From: an uncultured bacterium
GTDB lineage: Bacteria > Bacillota > Clostridia > Oscillospirales > Ruminococcaceae
DNA: 8,327 bases
Reading direction: 5' to 3'
Assembly: GCA_934845495.1 (NCBI GenBank)
Contig: CAKWRB010000003.1
Location: 23,363-31,689 of the forward strand
The translations under genes and the position numbers were made by a program. The notes beneath the pieces are model-generated. The model did not search any database. It saw only the letters and a list, made by a program, of their open reading frames with translations, and was not told the DNA's origin. Positions 1-5,656 of this stretch are shown in pieces. How positions within the stretch are numbered: the first letter of the stretch is position 1; each line of letters begins with the position of its first letter.

Positions 1-771
1 CTCGTACCCCTCGGTGAACTGGGGGCGCTCGTTGGCAGGCAGCAGGCGGTCAAACTCCATGGCGATGGCCAGGCTGTTCTTCATCTTATCCTTGGCAGAG
101 CCGGGGTGGATGGAGTAGCCCTTGATGGTCACTTCGGCCTGGTCGGCGTTGAAGTTCTCGTACTCAATGGAACCGGCTGCGCCGCCATCCAGGGTGTAGC
201 CAACCTGGGCGCTGAAGCCCTCTACATCAAACTTGAGCGGGCCGCGGCCGATCTCCTCATCGGGGGTGAAGCCCAGGCAGATCTTGCCGTGGGGGATCTC
301 GCCCTGGAGCAGGATCTCGGCTGCTTCCAGGATCTCGGCGATGCCGGCCTTATCGTCCGAACCCAGCAGGGTGGTGCCGTCGGTGGTCACCAGGGTGTGA
401 CCCTTGTAGCCCAGCAGCACCGGGAAATCCTTGGGCGAGAGAATGTGGCCGCTGCCAGCCAGCAGTACATCTCCGCCGTCGTAGTTTTCGATAATCTGGG
501 GCTTGACACCGATACCGTTGAATTCCGGGGCAGTATCCATGTGGGCGATGAAGCCCACCGCGGTCTTGTCCTCATAACCAGGAGTTGCAGGGATCTCACC
601 ATAGACATAACCGTCCTTCTGACGGACATTGGAAACACCCATCTCCTTCATCACGCGCTCGAGGTGGTTTGCCACATCGAGCTGCATGGCAGTGGACGGA
701 CAGGTGGGGCTGGCGGGATCGGACGGAGAGTCGATCTTCACCAGTTCAATGAATTTTTCCAGTACAGCCAT
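1..771 (-). CDS. pepT: Peptidase T (tripeptide aminopeptidase), N-terminal 257 codons, cut by the window edge
   Basis: Cytoplasmic zinc aminopeptidase of family M20B that removes the N-terminal residue of tripeptides, the last step of peptide use. The reading frame is open from the ATG at 771 to base 1, giving 257 of the roughly 405-410 residues usual for PepT; the C-terminus lies outside. Family signatures are clear: HMDTAPEF with metal ligand H77 and catalytic D79, GSDDKAG with bridging D139, PDEEIG with catalytic E172 and ligand E173, TLDGG with ligand D195, and IHPGSAK with H222 of the inserted dimerisation domain. The numbering sits one below that of Salmonella PepT; the last metal histidine is beyond the edge. 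The start is fixed by AAGGAGG at 780-786, 8 nt before the ATG. It has its own promoter and follows two amino-acid permeases, which suits peptide-derived amino-acid metabolism. Confidence 0.95.
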   Translation of the reverse strand, partial: MAVLEKFIELVKIDSPSDPASPTCPSTAMQLDVANHLERVMKEMGVSNVRQKDGYVYGEIPATPGYEDKTAVGFIAHMDTAPEFNGIGVKPQIIENYDGGDVLLAGSGHILSPKDFPVLLGYKGHTLVTTDGTTLLGSDDKAGIAEILEAAEILLQGEIPHGKICLGFTPDEEIGRGPLKFDVEGFSAQVGYTLDGGAAGSIEYENFNADQAEVTIKGYSIHPGSAKDKMKNSLAIAMEFDRLLPANERPQFTEGYE

Positions 772-789
772 AATGTTTGCCTCCTTGCT

Positions 790-804
790 GCGCCTTTCCG
801 GCGC
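790..804 (-). other. Small GC stem in the pepT 5' leader
   Basis: GCGCC/GGCGC, a perfect 5-bp stem with a 5-nt loop, lies between the predicted pepT transcription start (about 809) and its ribosome binding site (780-786). It could protect the 5' end of the message. Any regulatory role is speculative. Confidence 0.35.
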
Positions 805-815
805 TTGTTTCTTTT

Positions 816-844
816 ATTGTAGCACAGCGACCCTGTGGGTGCAA
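816..844 (-). promoter_or_regulatory. Sigma-A promoter of pepT
   Basis: On the minus strand, TTGCAC (839-844), a 17-nt spacer and TACAAT (816-821). TG lies one base before the -10 box, giving an extended -10 element. Predicted transcription start is near 809, so the leader is about 38 nt. It lies just downstream of the terminator of the preceding permease, so pepT is probably transcribed on its own. Confidence 0.75.
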
Positions 845-859
845 TCGTCCTTGCAAGTA

Positions 860-889
860 AAAAGCCCTCCCGTTTCCGGGAGGACTTTT
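860..889 (-). terminator. Rho-independent terminator of the first APC permease gene
   Basis: Arms 860-872 and 877-889 pair over 13 positions with one mismatch (C865/A884). The minus-strand loop is GAAA. The minus-strand transcript ends in a U-tract from A859-A863. It lies 17 bp past the permease stop codon at 906 and before the pepT promoter. The arms also end in T bases on the plus strand, but no plus-strand gene ends here. Confidence 0.85.
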
Positions 890-905
890 GTCCGGAACAA
901 AGGGA

Positions 906-2231
906 TTATTCAGCCTTGGCAGCAGCCTCGGACATATCGGTGGTGCTGACGATGTGGACATAGCCCTTCTTGAGACGGTACCAGGTCCATACAAAGATCA
1001 GCACGGTGGCTACTACGGTGCCGATGGCCAGCGGCAAGGTGAGCGAGGTCAGCGAGAAGAAGCTGGTCATCAGCGAGGTGATGATGGAGATCACCATCAG
1101 GATGCGGTACAGGGTGGGCGAGCACTTCAGGCCGCTGTTGGCCCACTCCTCCGGGAACCGCTCGGGCATATTCATTGCCTGGAAGTTGGTGATGGCACCA
1201 ATGACCATACCGGGCACCAGCATCATCGAAACGATGTTATCCAGCGAGAAGCCGCCGATGATGGGCAGGATCGAGATGATTGCCATAGTTACAACGACAT
1301 TGATCTTCTTGGCGAAGAACTTGGGCAGCCAGCCGTCCTCGGCAATGCCCATGATCATGAAGGGCATACCGCTGATACCGCCCAGCAGCGCGGTGCTGAG
1401 CGAACACATGGCACCGCCCACGATGAAGAAGATGAAGAGCGGACGGGGCAGAACCAGCGAGGCCATATAGCCCAGGTTCTGGCCGGCAACCTCGCCGTAG
1501 GGGGCGATACCGGAGGCCACATAGCCCAGCAGGAAGTAGACGCCTGCCACCAGGATCGAGGCGATGAAGAAGGCCTTGGGGATATTCTTCTTGGGGTTTT
1601 CGGCAATGGCCTGCACATTCAGAATGTTGGTGGCGCCATTGCAGGTAAAGCTCATCAGGGCCACAGCGGTGAGGAAGCTCATGCCGCCGTTGATGAAGTA
1701 GGGCTCGCCCTCAAAGCCGCCGGTCTGCACCTTGGTGATACCAAAGGCGATGAACAGGCCCAGGGCGATGAACTTGAGGATACCCAGGGCATTGATGACC
1801 CGGGCAAAGATCTCGGCGCCGGTGGAGGCCACTGCAAAGAAGATCACCAGGGTGACACAGGCCACGATGGTCTGGTAGGGCTGCAGGGCCGGGAACAGGT
1901 CGGAGAGGTACTGGGCCATCGAGATGCCGAATACCGAAAAGCTCACCGAGGTCACCAGGGTAACCACGGCGCTGACACCGGTGAGGAAGGGGGACAGCAC
2001 CAGAGCATTCTGGGAGTACATACCGCCCGAGAGCTGGAACATACCCGCAGTGAACACCATGCGGATCTGCTGCGACATGGTAAAGACCATGCCCACCAGC
2101 AGGGCCAGGGCGACGCTTCGGCCGGTGGTGGCAATACCGGTGCCCACCATCGAAAAGATGCCAGCGCCAATGATGCCGCCGATCGCCATGAAGGTCAGGT
2201 CGAACAGGCTCATCTTCTTTTGATTTTCCAT
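906..2231 (-). CDS. APC-superfamily amino-acid permease (paralogue 1)
   Basis: Integral membrane transporter of 441 residues, about 12 hydrophobic segments, likely a secondary (proton- or exchange-driven) amino-acid or amine carrier. Visible APC hallmarks: the TM1 substrate/ion-site motif GGIIGAGIF (residues 18-26), a TM3-type SGGMYSQ (68-74), and ENPKKNIPKA (211-220), which matches the conserved loop after TM6. The C-terminal cytosolic tail is short and ends with STTDM (429-433) and an Ala/Glu-rich end. The ATG at 2231 is preceded by AAAGAGG (2242-2248) at 10 nt. A second Met at residue 7 has a poorer upstream site. The neighbouring gene at 2625-3965 is a clear paralogue, by eye roughly half identical (not computed). 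It is separated from that gene by a terminator and a strong promoter of its own. The substrate cannot be read from sequence. Confidence 0.93.
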   Translation of the reverse strand: MENQKKMSLFDLTFMAIGGIIGAGIFSMVGTGIATTGRSVALALLVGMVFTMSQQIRMVFTAGMFQLSGGMYSQNALVLSPFLTGVSAVVTLVTSVSFSVFGISMAQYLSDLFPALQPYQTIVACVTLVIFFAVASTGAEIFARVINALGILKFIALGLFIAFGITKVQTGGFEGEPYFINGGMSFLTAVALMSFTCNGATNILNVQAIAENPKKNIPKAFFIASILVAGVYFLLGYVASGIAPYGEVAGQNLGYMASLVLPRPLFIFFIVGGAMCSLSTALLGGISGMPFMIMGIAEDGWLPKFFAKKINVVVTMAIISILPIIGGFSLDNIVSMMLVPGMVIGAITNFQAMNMPERFPEEWANSGLKCSPTLYRILMVISIITSLMTSFFSLTSLTLPLAIGTVVATVLIFVWTWYRLKKGYVHIVSTTDMSEAAAKAE

Positions 2232-2353
2232 AACAGGATCGCCTCTTTCTTTTCTGGATTTCGCTCGCTTTGGATCTGCGTTCCGCCGTTCTGTAACCCA
2301 AATTCTTACATGATATACAAAACCATAGCAGATTCAAGTCTCATTTATCGTTT
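2232..2353 (-). other. About 120-nt 5' leader of APC permease 1, with a possible 12-codon leader ORF
   Basis: The predicted transcript leader runs from about 2353 to 2232. It contains two possible stems: TGTAA/TTACA (2292-2296 with 2306-2310) and ATCTGC/GCAGAT (2274-2279 with 2328-2333). It also has an ATG-initiated ORF reading MRLESAMVLYIM and a stop. The ORF has no run of any one amino acid and no good ribosome binding site, so classical attenuation is not supported. No known riboswitch class was recognised. Confidence 0.3.
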
Positions 2354-2359
2354 ACTGCA

Positions 2360-2389
2360 ATTATACCCCCCTTGTCTTGCATTTGTCAA
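2360..2389 (-). promoter_or_regulatory. Near-perfect sigma-A promoter of APC permease 1
   Basis: On the minus strand, TTGACA (2384-2389), an 18-nt spacer and TATAAT (2360-2365): both hexamers are full consensus. The spacer ends in six G. Predicted start is near 2353. The DNA upstream (2403-2470) is AT-rich and could act as an UP element. Such a strong core promoter suggests high expression or control by a repressor. Confidence 0.85.
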
Positions 2390-2573
2390 TTCGATCGGGG
2401 AAATTGCACTCGCCAATCTTTCCTCTCTATTTTATTGCACTATTCATAAAAATAGAAGAATATTAGAAAAATTTTACTCAGCACCGCACAAATTCGATTC
2501 ACTGTGTCCTGCACTGCCCCGCTGGGCGCCAGATGGCGGGAGCCCTTGTCGGATGCAAATATAAAAATCGGGC
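2390..2573. other. Intergenic stretch upstream of the APC permease 1 promoter
   Basis: No gene is seen here; with the leader and promoter it makes up the 393-bp gap between the two permease genes. It holds an 8-bp direct repeat ATTGCACT at 2403-2410 and 2434-2441, a second repeated 8-mer AATTCGAT at 2388-2395 and 2491-2498, an AT-rich stretch at 2441-2475, and GC-rich DNA at 2515-2550 next to the terminator of the upstream permease. Confidence 0.5.
2403..2441. repeat. Direct repeat ATTGCACT x2, 31 bp apart, upstream of the permease promoter
   Basis: Exact 8-bp copies at 2403-2410 and 2434-2441; on the minus strand they read AGTGCAAT. The start-to-start distance of 31 bp is close to three helical turns. 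The nearer copy is about 14 bp upstream of the -35 box. The arrangement fits a regulator-binding site, but chance repeats of this length are possible. Confidence 0.4.
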
Positions 2574-2609
2574 AAAAAAACAGCTCCCCAATCGGTGGGG
2601 AGCTGTTTT
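2574..2609 (-). terminator. Rho-independent terminator of the second APC permease gene
   Basis: Arms 2577-2590 and 2596-2609 pair perfectly over 14 bp (core CAGCTCCCCA) with a 5-nt loop. The minus-strand transcript continues into a run of seven U (2574-2580, partly in the stem). It starts 15 bp after the stop codon at 2625 and should separate the two permease genes into independent transcripts. Confidence 0.92.
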
Positions 2610-2624
2610 CACAGACGACGGAAG

Positions 2625-3965
2625 TTACTTGGCTGCAGCAGCCTCTTCCTTATCCATATCAGTAGTGGAAACGATCTTGACAGCGCCGGTCTTCATGCGC
2701 AGCTTGGGATAGATGAATACCAGGATTGTCATGACAACAGTGCCAACGGCCTGGGTCATGGTCAGGTTGCGCATCGAGAAGGCGGAGGTCATCAGGGAGG
2801 TCACGATGGAGATTGCCATCAGGATCTTGAATGTGCCGATGGAAACCTTGATGGGGCAAGCAGCCCACTCCTCGGGGTACATCTCGGGCAGCTTCATGCC
2901 GCGGTAGTTCTTGATGGCGGTAATGATGGCGCCGGGAACCAGCAGCATCGAAATCAGCTCACTCAGCGAGAAGCCCAGGAAGATCGGGATCATGTTGATG
3001 AGATAGAGCAGTACAAAGATGAACAGACGGTTCTTGAAGATCTTGGGCAGCCAGCCGTCGTCGGCCATGCCCATCAGGGTGAGGGGAGTGCCGGGGATCG
3101 AGCTGAGCAGCGAAGTGGAGATGGACATCAGCGCACCGCCCACAACGAAGAAGCCGGTCACAGCAATGGGCATGAACATGCCGCCGATGGTGCCCAGGCT
3201 CTGGTTGGCAACCTGATCGTAAGGAGCGACACCGGAGGCCACATAGCCGAGCAGGGCATAGATCACTACAACGCACAGCTGAGCGATCAGCCAGGCCTTG
3301 GGGATATCCCGCTTGGGATTGGCAGCCAGTGCCTGTACATTCATGATCTTGGTGGCGCCGCCGCAGGCAAAGCTCATCAGGGCAACTGCGGTGAAGAAGT
3401 CAGCAGCACCGCCGTAGAAGTAGGGCTCGCCTTCAAATCCGCCGGCCTGAACCTTGCTGAAGCCGTAGAAGATGAACAGGCCCAGAGCAACGAACTTGAG
3501 GATACCAAATACGTTGAGCACCTGGGTAAAGGCTGCAACGCCGATGTAGCCGATGATAAAGAATACGGCCAGTGCGCCGGCGGCAGTCAGTTCCGGGAAG
3601 TTTTTCAGGACGGGGAACAGGTCACCCAAGTAGCTGGCAATGGAGATGCCGTATACTGCCCAGTTCAGCGACTGGATGAACAGCATTACGCCTGCCACAC
3701 CGGTGAGGTAGGGGGTCAGAACCAGGGCGTCCTGAGAGTACATACCGCCCGATACCTTGAACATCGAGGAGGTAAATACATAGCGGACCTGCTGGGACAT
3801 CTGGAACAACATACCGACGATCAGGGCCAGTGTGATGCTTCGTCCGGTTACACCGATACCGGAGCCGACAGATGAGAAGATACCGGCGCCGATGATGCCG
3901 CCCATGGCCATGAAGGTCAGGTCGAACAGGCTCATCAACTTTTGAGGTTTCGCTGAATTCTGCAT
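2625..3965 (-). CDS. APC-superfamily amino-acid permease (paralogue 2)
   Basis: Inner-membrane carrier of 446 residues with about 12 hydrophobic segments and the same plan as its downstream paralogue: MSLFDLTFMA at 11-20, GGIIGAGIF (22-30), SGGMYSQ (72-78), GGFEGEPYF (175-183), NPKRDIPKA (216-224), DGWLPK, PEEW and a tail with STTDM (433-437). The conserved blocks show a duplicated pair. Differences cluster in the middle hydrophobic segments, including CGGAT here against CNGAT in paralogue 1, so the substrates may differ. The ATG at 3965 has a purine-rich AAGGGTGGT site just upstream (3972-3980). It has its own promoter and terminator, so it is a single-gene unit. An amino acid is the likely substrate by family; which one cannot be stated. 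Confidence 0.93.
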   Translation of the reverse strand: MQNSAKPQKLMSLFDLTFMAMGGIIGAGIFSSVGSGIGVTGRSITLALIVGMLFQMSQQVRYVFTSSMFKVSGGMYSQDALVLTPYLTGVAGVMLFIQSLNWAVYGISIASYLGDLFPVLKNFPELTAAGALAVFFIIGYIGVAAFTQVLNVFGILKFVALGLFIFYGFSKVQAGGFEGEPYFYGGAADFFTAVALMSFACGGATKIMNVQALAANPKRDIPKAWLIAQLCVVVIYALLGYVASGVAPYDQVANQSLGTIGGMFMPIAVTGFFVVGGALMSISTSLLSSIPGTPLTLMGMADDGWLPKIFKNRLFIFVLLYLINMIPIFLGFSLSELISMLLVPGAIITAIKNYRGMKLPEMYPEEWAACPIKVSIGTFKILMAISIVTSLMTSAFSMRNLTMTQAVGTVVMTILVFIYPKLRMKTGAVKIVSTTDMDKEEAAAAK

Positions 3966-4074
3966 AAAACTACCACCCTTTCTTTTTCACGCACAACCGG
4001 CACCTTTCTGCAAGCGCCTGTTTTCAATATACAGAATATACAGAAAGTCTGTTTCAACTGCAACTGCTTTGTGC
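3966..4074 (-). other. About 108-nt 5' leader of APC permease 2, with a tandem 9-bp repeat
   Basis: The predicted leader contains AATATACAG twice in tandem (4026-4043). It also has the distant complementary ends GCACAA/TTGTGC (3991-3996 and 4069-4074), which could close a long stem. No known riboswitch or T-box was recognised, and there is no intrinsic terminator before the start codon. Confidence 0.35.
4026..4043. repeat. Tandem repeat AATATACAG x2
   Basis: Two exact, adjacent 9-bp copies, 4026-4034 and 4035-4043, followed by AA that begins a third partial copy. They lie in the leader of permease 2, about 40 bp downstream of its -10 box. They could be an operator or a simple replication-slippage repeat. 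Confidence 0.6.
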
Positions 4075-4080
4075 AACAAC

Positions 4081-4110
4081 AATATAACCTACCGACTGTT
4101 CTCTTGTCAA
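4081..4110 (-). promoter_or_regulatory. Sigma-A promoter of APC permease 2
   Basis: On the minus strand, TTGACA (4105-4110), an 18-nt spacer and TATATT (4081-4086). The -35 is full consensus and the -10 matches 5 of 6. Spacer length and leader length (about 108 nt) mirror those of the paralogue's promoter at 2360-2389. Predicted start is near 4074. Confidence 0.75.
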
Positions 4111-4162
4111 GGGCAGATCCACTTTGAAACCGCCAAGATTTACTTACACTTTTATACCATAT

Positions 4163-4199
4163 TAAATAAGATTGTTTTCTTAACAAACAATCTTATTTA
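4163..4199. repeat. Perfect 15-bp AT-rich inverted repeat
   Basis: Arms 4163-4177 and 4185-4199 are exact reverse complements, separated by the 7-nt TCTTAAC. It lies 7 bp beyond the fprA terminator and about 53 bp upstream of the -35 box of permease 2. Possible roles are a backup terminator or 3'-end stabiliser for fprA (no long U-tract follows) or an operator for the permease. The function is not determined by the sequence. Confidence 0.65.
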
Positions 4200-4205
4200 T
4201 ATATG

Positions 4206-4240
4206 AAAAGCCGCTCCACCCCCGAAGGGGCAGAGCGGCT
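4206..4240 (-). terminator. Rho-independent terminator of fprA
   Basis: Outer stem AGCCGCTC/GAGCGGCT (4209-4216 with 4233-4240), a small internal loop, then an inner stem of four C-G pairs. On the minus strand the inner stem is closed by a TTCG tetraloop. The transcript then runs into UUUUC. It begins 26 bp after the fprA stop codon. Confidence 0.85.
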
Positions 4241-4266
4241 AAAAACCTGTATAAACTTTTAGCGGA

Positions 4267-5472
4267 TTACTTGTTCAAAGCTTCCAGAATTTCGGCTGTC
4301 ATCTCGTCCAGTACCGCCAGCTGCTCCTGCTTGAGAGCAGAACGGATAGAGAGGCTCTTTTCCAGCACGGTCATGTTCTTCATCTCGCCCAGCATCTCGC
4401 GCATCACCTTGCCGGACTGGGGAGCCCAGGAGCCGTTTTCGATGATGGAGACAGTGCGGTTCTGCACATTGAGGGCCTTCATATCCTCGATGAAGTTGGC
4501 CATCTTGGGATAGAGGCCGTTGTTGTAGGTGGGGGAAGCCAGAACCAGATGGCTGGCACGGAACACATCCGAGATCAGGTAGGAGACATCGGTCTTGGAG
4601 ACATCGCGGACGGTCACACCCTTGACGCCGGCCTCAGCCAGCTTGCCGGCCAGCAGGTCGGCTGCCTCGGCGGTGTTGCCGTACATCGAGCCGTAGAAGA
4701 TGGCCACGGTGTTCTCCTCGGGGGTGTAGCTGCTCCACTTCTGGTACTTGTCCAGCAGCCAGGCCAGATCCTCTCTCCAAACCGGGCCGTGCAGGGGGCA
4801 AATCATCTTGATGTCCAGGGCGGCGGCCTTCTTCAGCACCGACTGGACCTGCATACCGTACTTACCCACAATGTTGCTGTAATAGCGGCGCATCTCGCTG
4901 TGCAGGCCATGGGGATTGCGGTTCTCGTCGTTGAAGAGGGAGCCGTCCAGGGCGCCGAAGCTGCCGAAGGCATCGGCGGAGAAGAGGATGCCATGGGTGG
5001 ACTCAAAGGTCATCATGGCCTCGGGCCAGTGTACCATGGGGGCCATTACAAAGTTGAGCTTGTGCTCGCCCAGGTCCAGCACATCGCCCTCCTTCACCAC
5101 CAGGGTGCGGTCGGCCAGACCCATGTTGTAGAACTGGTTCATCAGGCCAAAGGTCTTCTGGTTGCCCACGATCTGCATCGAGGGGTAGAGCTTGGCCAGC
5201 TCAGCGATGTCGGCGCAATGGTCCGGCTCCATGTGGTTGACCACCAGGTAGTCGGGCTGGCGACCAGCCAGGGCTGCGGTGAGGTTTTCCTGGTACTGCC
5301 GGGTCACCGAGGAATCGGCGGTATCCAGAATGGCGATCTTTTCGTCCATGATGACATAGGAGTTGTATGCTACGCCATCGGGAATGGGGAACATATTTTC
5401 AAACAGGTGCAGACGCCGGTCGCTGGCGCCCACCCAGAGGATCTTGTCTGTAACATTGCGAATGTTCTGCAT
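4267..5472 (-). CDS. fprA: Flavodiiron protein (FprA / rubredoxin:oxygen oxidoreductase type)
   Basis: Cytoplasmic class-A flavodiiron enzyme, 401 residues, that reduces O2 to water (some members NO to N2O), usually fed by rubredoxin; it protects anaerobes. A metallo-beta-lactamase-like domain spans about 1-248 with the full diiron ligand set: the H80-x-E82-x-D84-H85 motif, H148 (MVHWPE), D167 (FSADAFG) and H228 (PLHGPVW). A flavodoxin domain follows from about 254, with FMN phosphate loop YGSMYGNT (260-267) and the FMN-contacting SPTYNNG (313-319). There is no fused rubredoxin or flavin-reductase domain, so electron partners must be encoded elsewhere. I chose the ATG at 5472: AAAGGTGA sits 7 nt upstream. 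The in-frame ATG at 5490, six codons earlier, has no ribosome binding site and would place this Shine-Dalgarno inside the gene. It ends in a strong terminator. Selectivity for O2 or NO cannot be told from sequence. Confidence 0.95.
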   Translation of the reverse strand: MQNIRNVTDKILWVGASDRRLHLFENMFPIPDGVAYNSYVIMDEKIAILDTADSSVTRQYQENLTAALAGRQPDYLVVNHMEPDHCADIAELAKLYPSMQIVGNQKTFGLMNQFYNMGLADRTLVVKEGDVLDLGEHKLNFVMAPMVHWPEAMMTFESTHGILFSADAFGSFGALDGSLFNDENRNPHGLHSEMRRYYSNIVGKYGMQVQSVLKKAAALDIKMICPLHGPVWREDLAWLLDKYQKWSSYTPEENTVAIFYGSMYGNTAEAADLLAGKLAEAGVKGVTVRDVSKTDVSYLISDVFRASHLVLASPTYNNGLYPKMANFIEDMKALNVQNRTVSIIENGSWAPQSGKVMREMLGEMKNMTVLEKSLSIRSALKQEQLAVLDEMTAEILEALNK

Positions 5473-5543
5473 GATATCGTCACCTTTCATTCAAATTTTT
5501 GTCTGTATCCTTACATTTCACAGATCGAAACTATACCTATTTA

Positions 5544-5562
5544 GTATCCTGATATAGGATAC
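5544..5562. promoter_or_regulatory. Palindrome GTATCCT-N5-AGGATAC, candidate operator upstream of fprA
   Basis: Perfect 7-bp arms at 5544-5550 and 5556-5562 around GATAT. It lies about 72 bp upstream of the fprA start codon. A weak promoter can be drawn over it on the minus strand: TTGCGG (5580-5585), an 18-nt spacer and TATCCT (5556-5561). The palindrome would then cover the -10 box, as repressor sites often do. Another GGATAC occurs in the leader on the minus strand near 5505. The regulator is unknown. Confidence 0.45.
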
Positions 5563-5598
5563 CACAGCCGGCGCCCCGGCCGCAAGTGGATTTTTTAA

Positions 5599-5630
5599 CA
5601 AAGATTCTCCTGTCACACCAAGATTCTTTG
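5599..5630. repeat. Imperfect inverted repeat between the MATE gene and fprA
   Basis: CAAAGATTCT (5599-5608) and AGATTCTTTG (5621-5630) pair at 9 of 10 positions across a 12-nt loop; the element also contains the direct repeat AAGATTCT. It begins 27 bp beyond the MATE stop codon, but no U-tract follows on the minus strand. It is therefore at best a weak terminator, and read-through from the MATE gene into fprA (184-bp gap) remains possible. Confidence 0.35.
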
Positions 5631-5656
5631 CCGGTTTGGACAGGTTTTATACCGCT

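Noticed and set aside
888..2564. 558-codon open frame on the plus strand opposite permease 1
   Set aside because: It is a shadow of the GC-rich permease gene. Its product is full of His, Gly, Gln, Asp and Glu with no domain, and it runs through the promoter and leader of the real gene. The frame opposite reads as a clean APC transporter.
2595..3875. 426-codon open frame on the plus strand opposite permease 2
   Set aside because: Same antisense shadow pattern and composition as the frame opposite permease 1. The similarity between the two shadows simply follows from the permeases being paralogues.
3966..3985. AGGGTGGTA before permease 2 resembles the start of the T-box antiterminator motif
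   Set aside because: It lacks the following CCGCG, has no upstream specifier stem or terminator hairpin, and is placed exactly as a ribosome binding site.
4169..4186. TTAACAA in the spacer of the 15-bp inverted repeat as a Rex half-site
   Set aside because: Only one half matches the TTGTTAA-N4-TTAACAA pattern; the other side does not fit at the right spacing.
4549..5544. 331-codon plus-strand frame opposite fprA, and similar frames at 106-822 and 5636-6712
   Set aside because: Each lies opposite a gene with clear family motifs and shows the biased composition of antisense frames.
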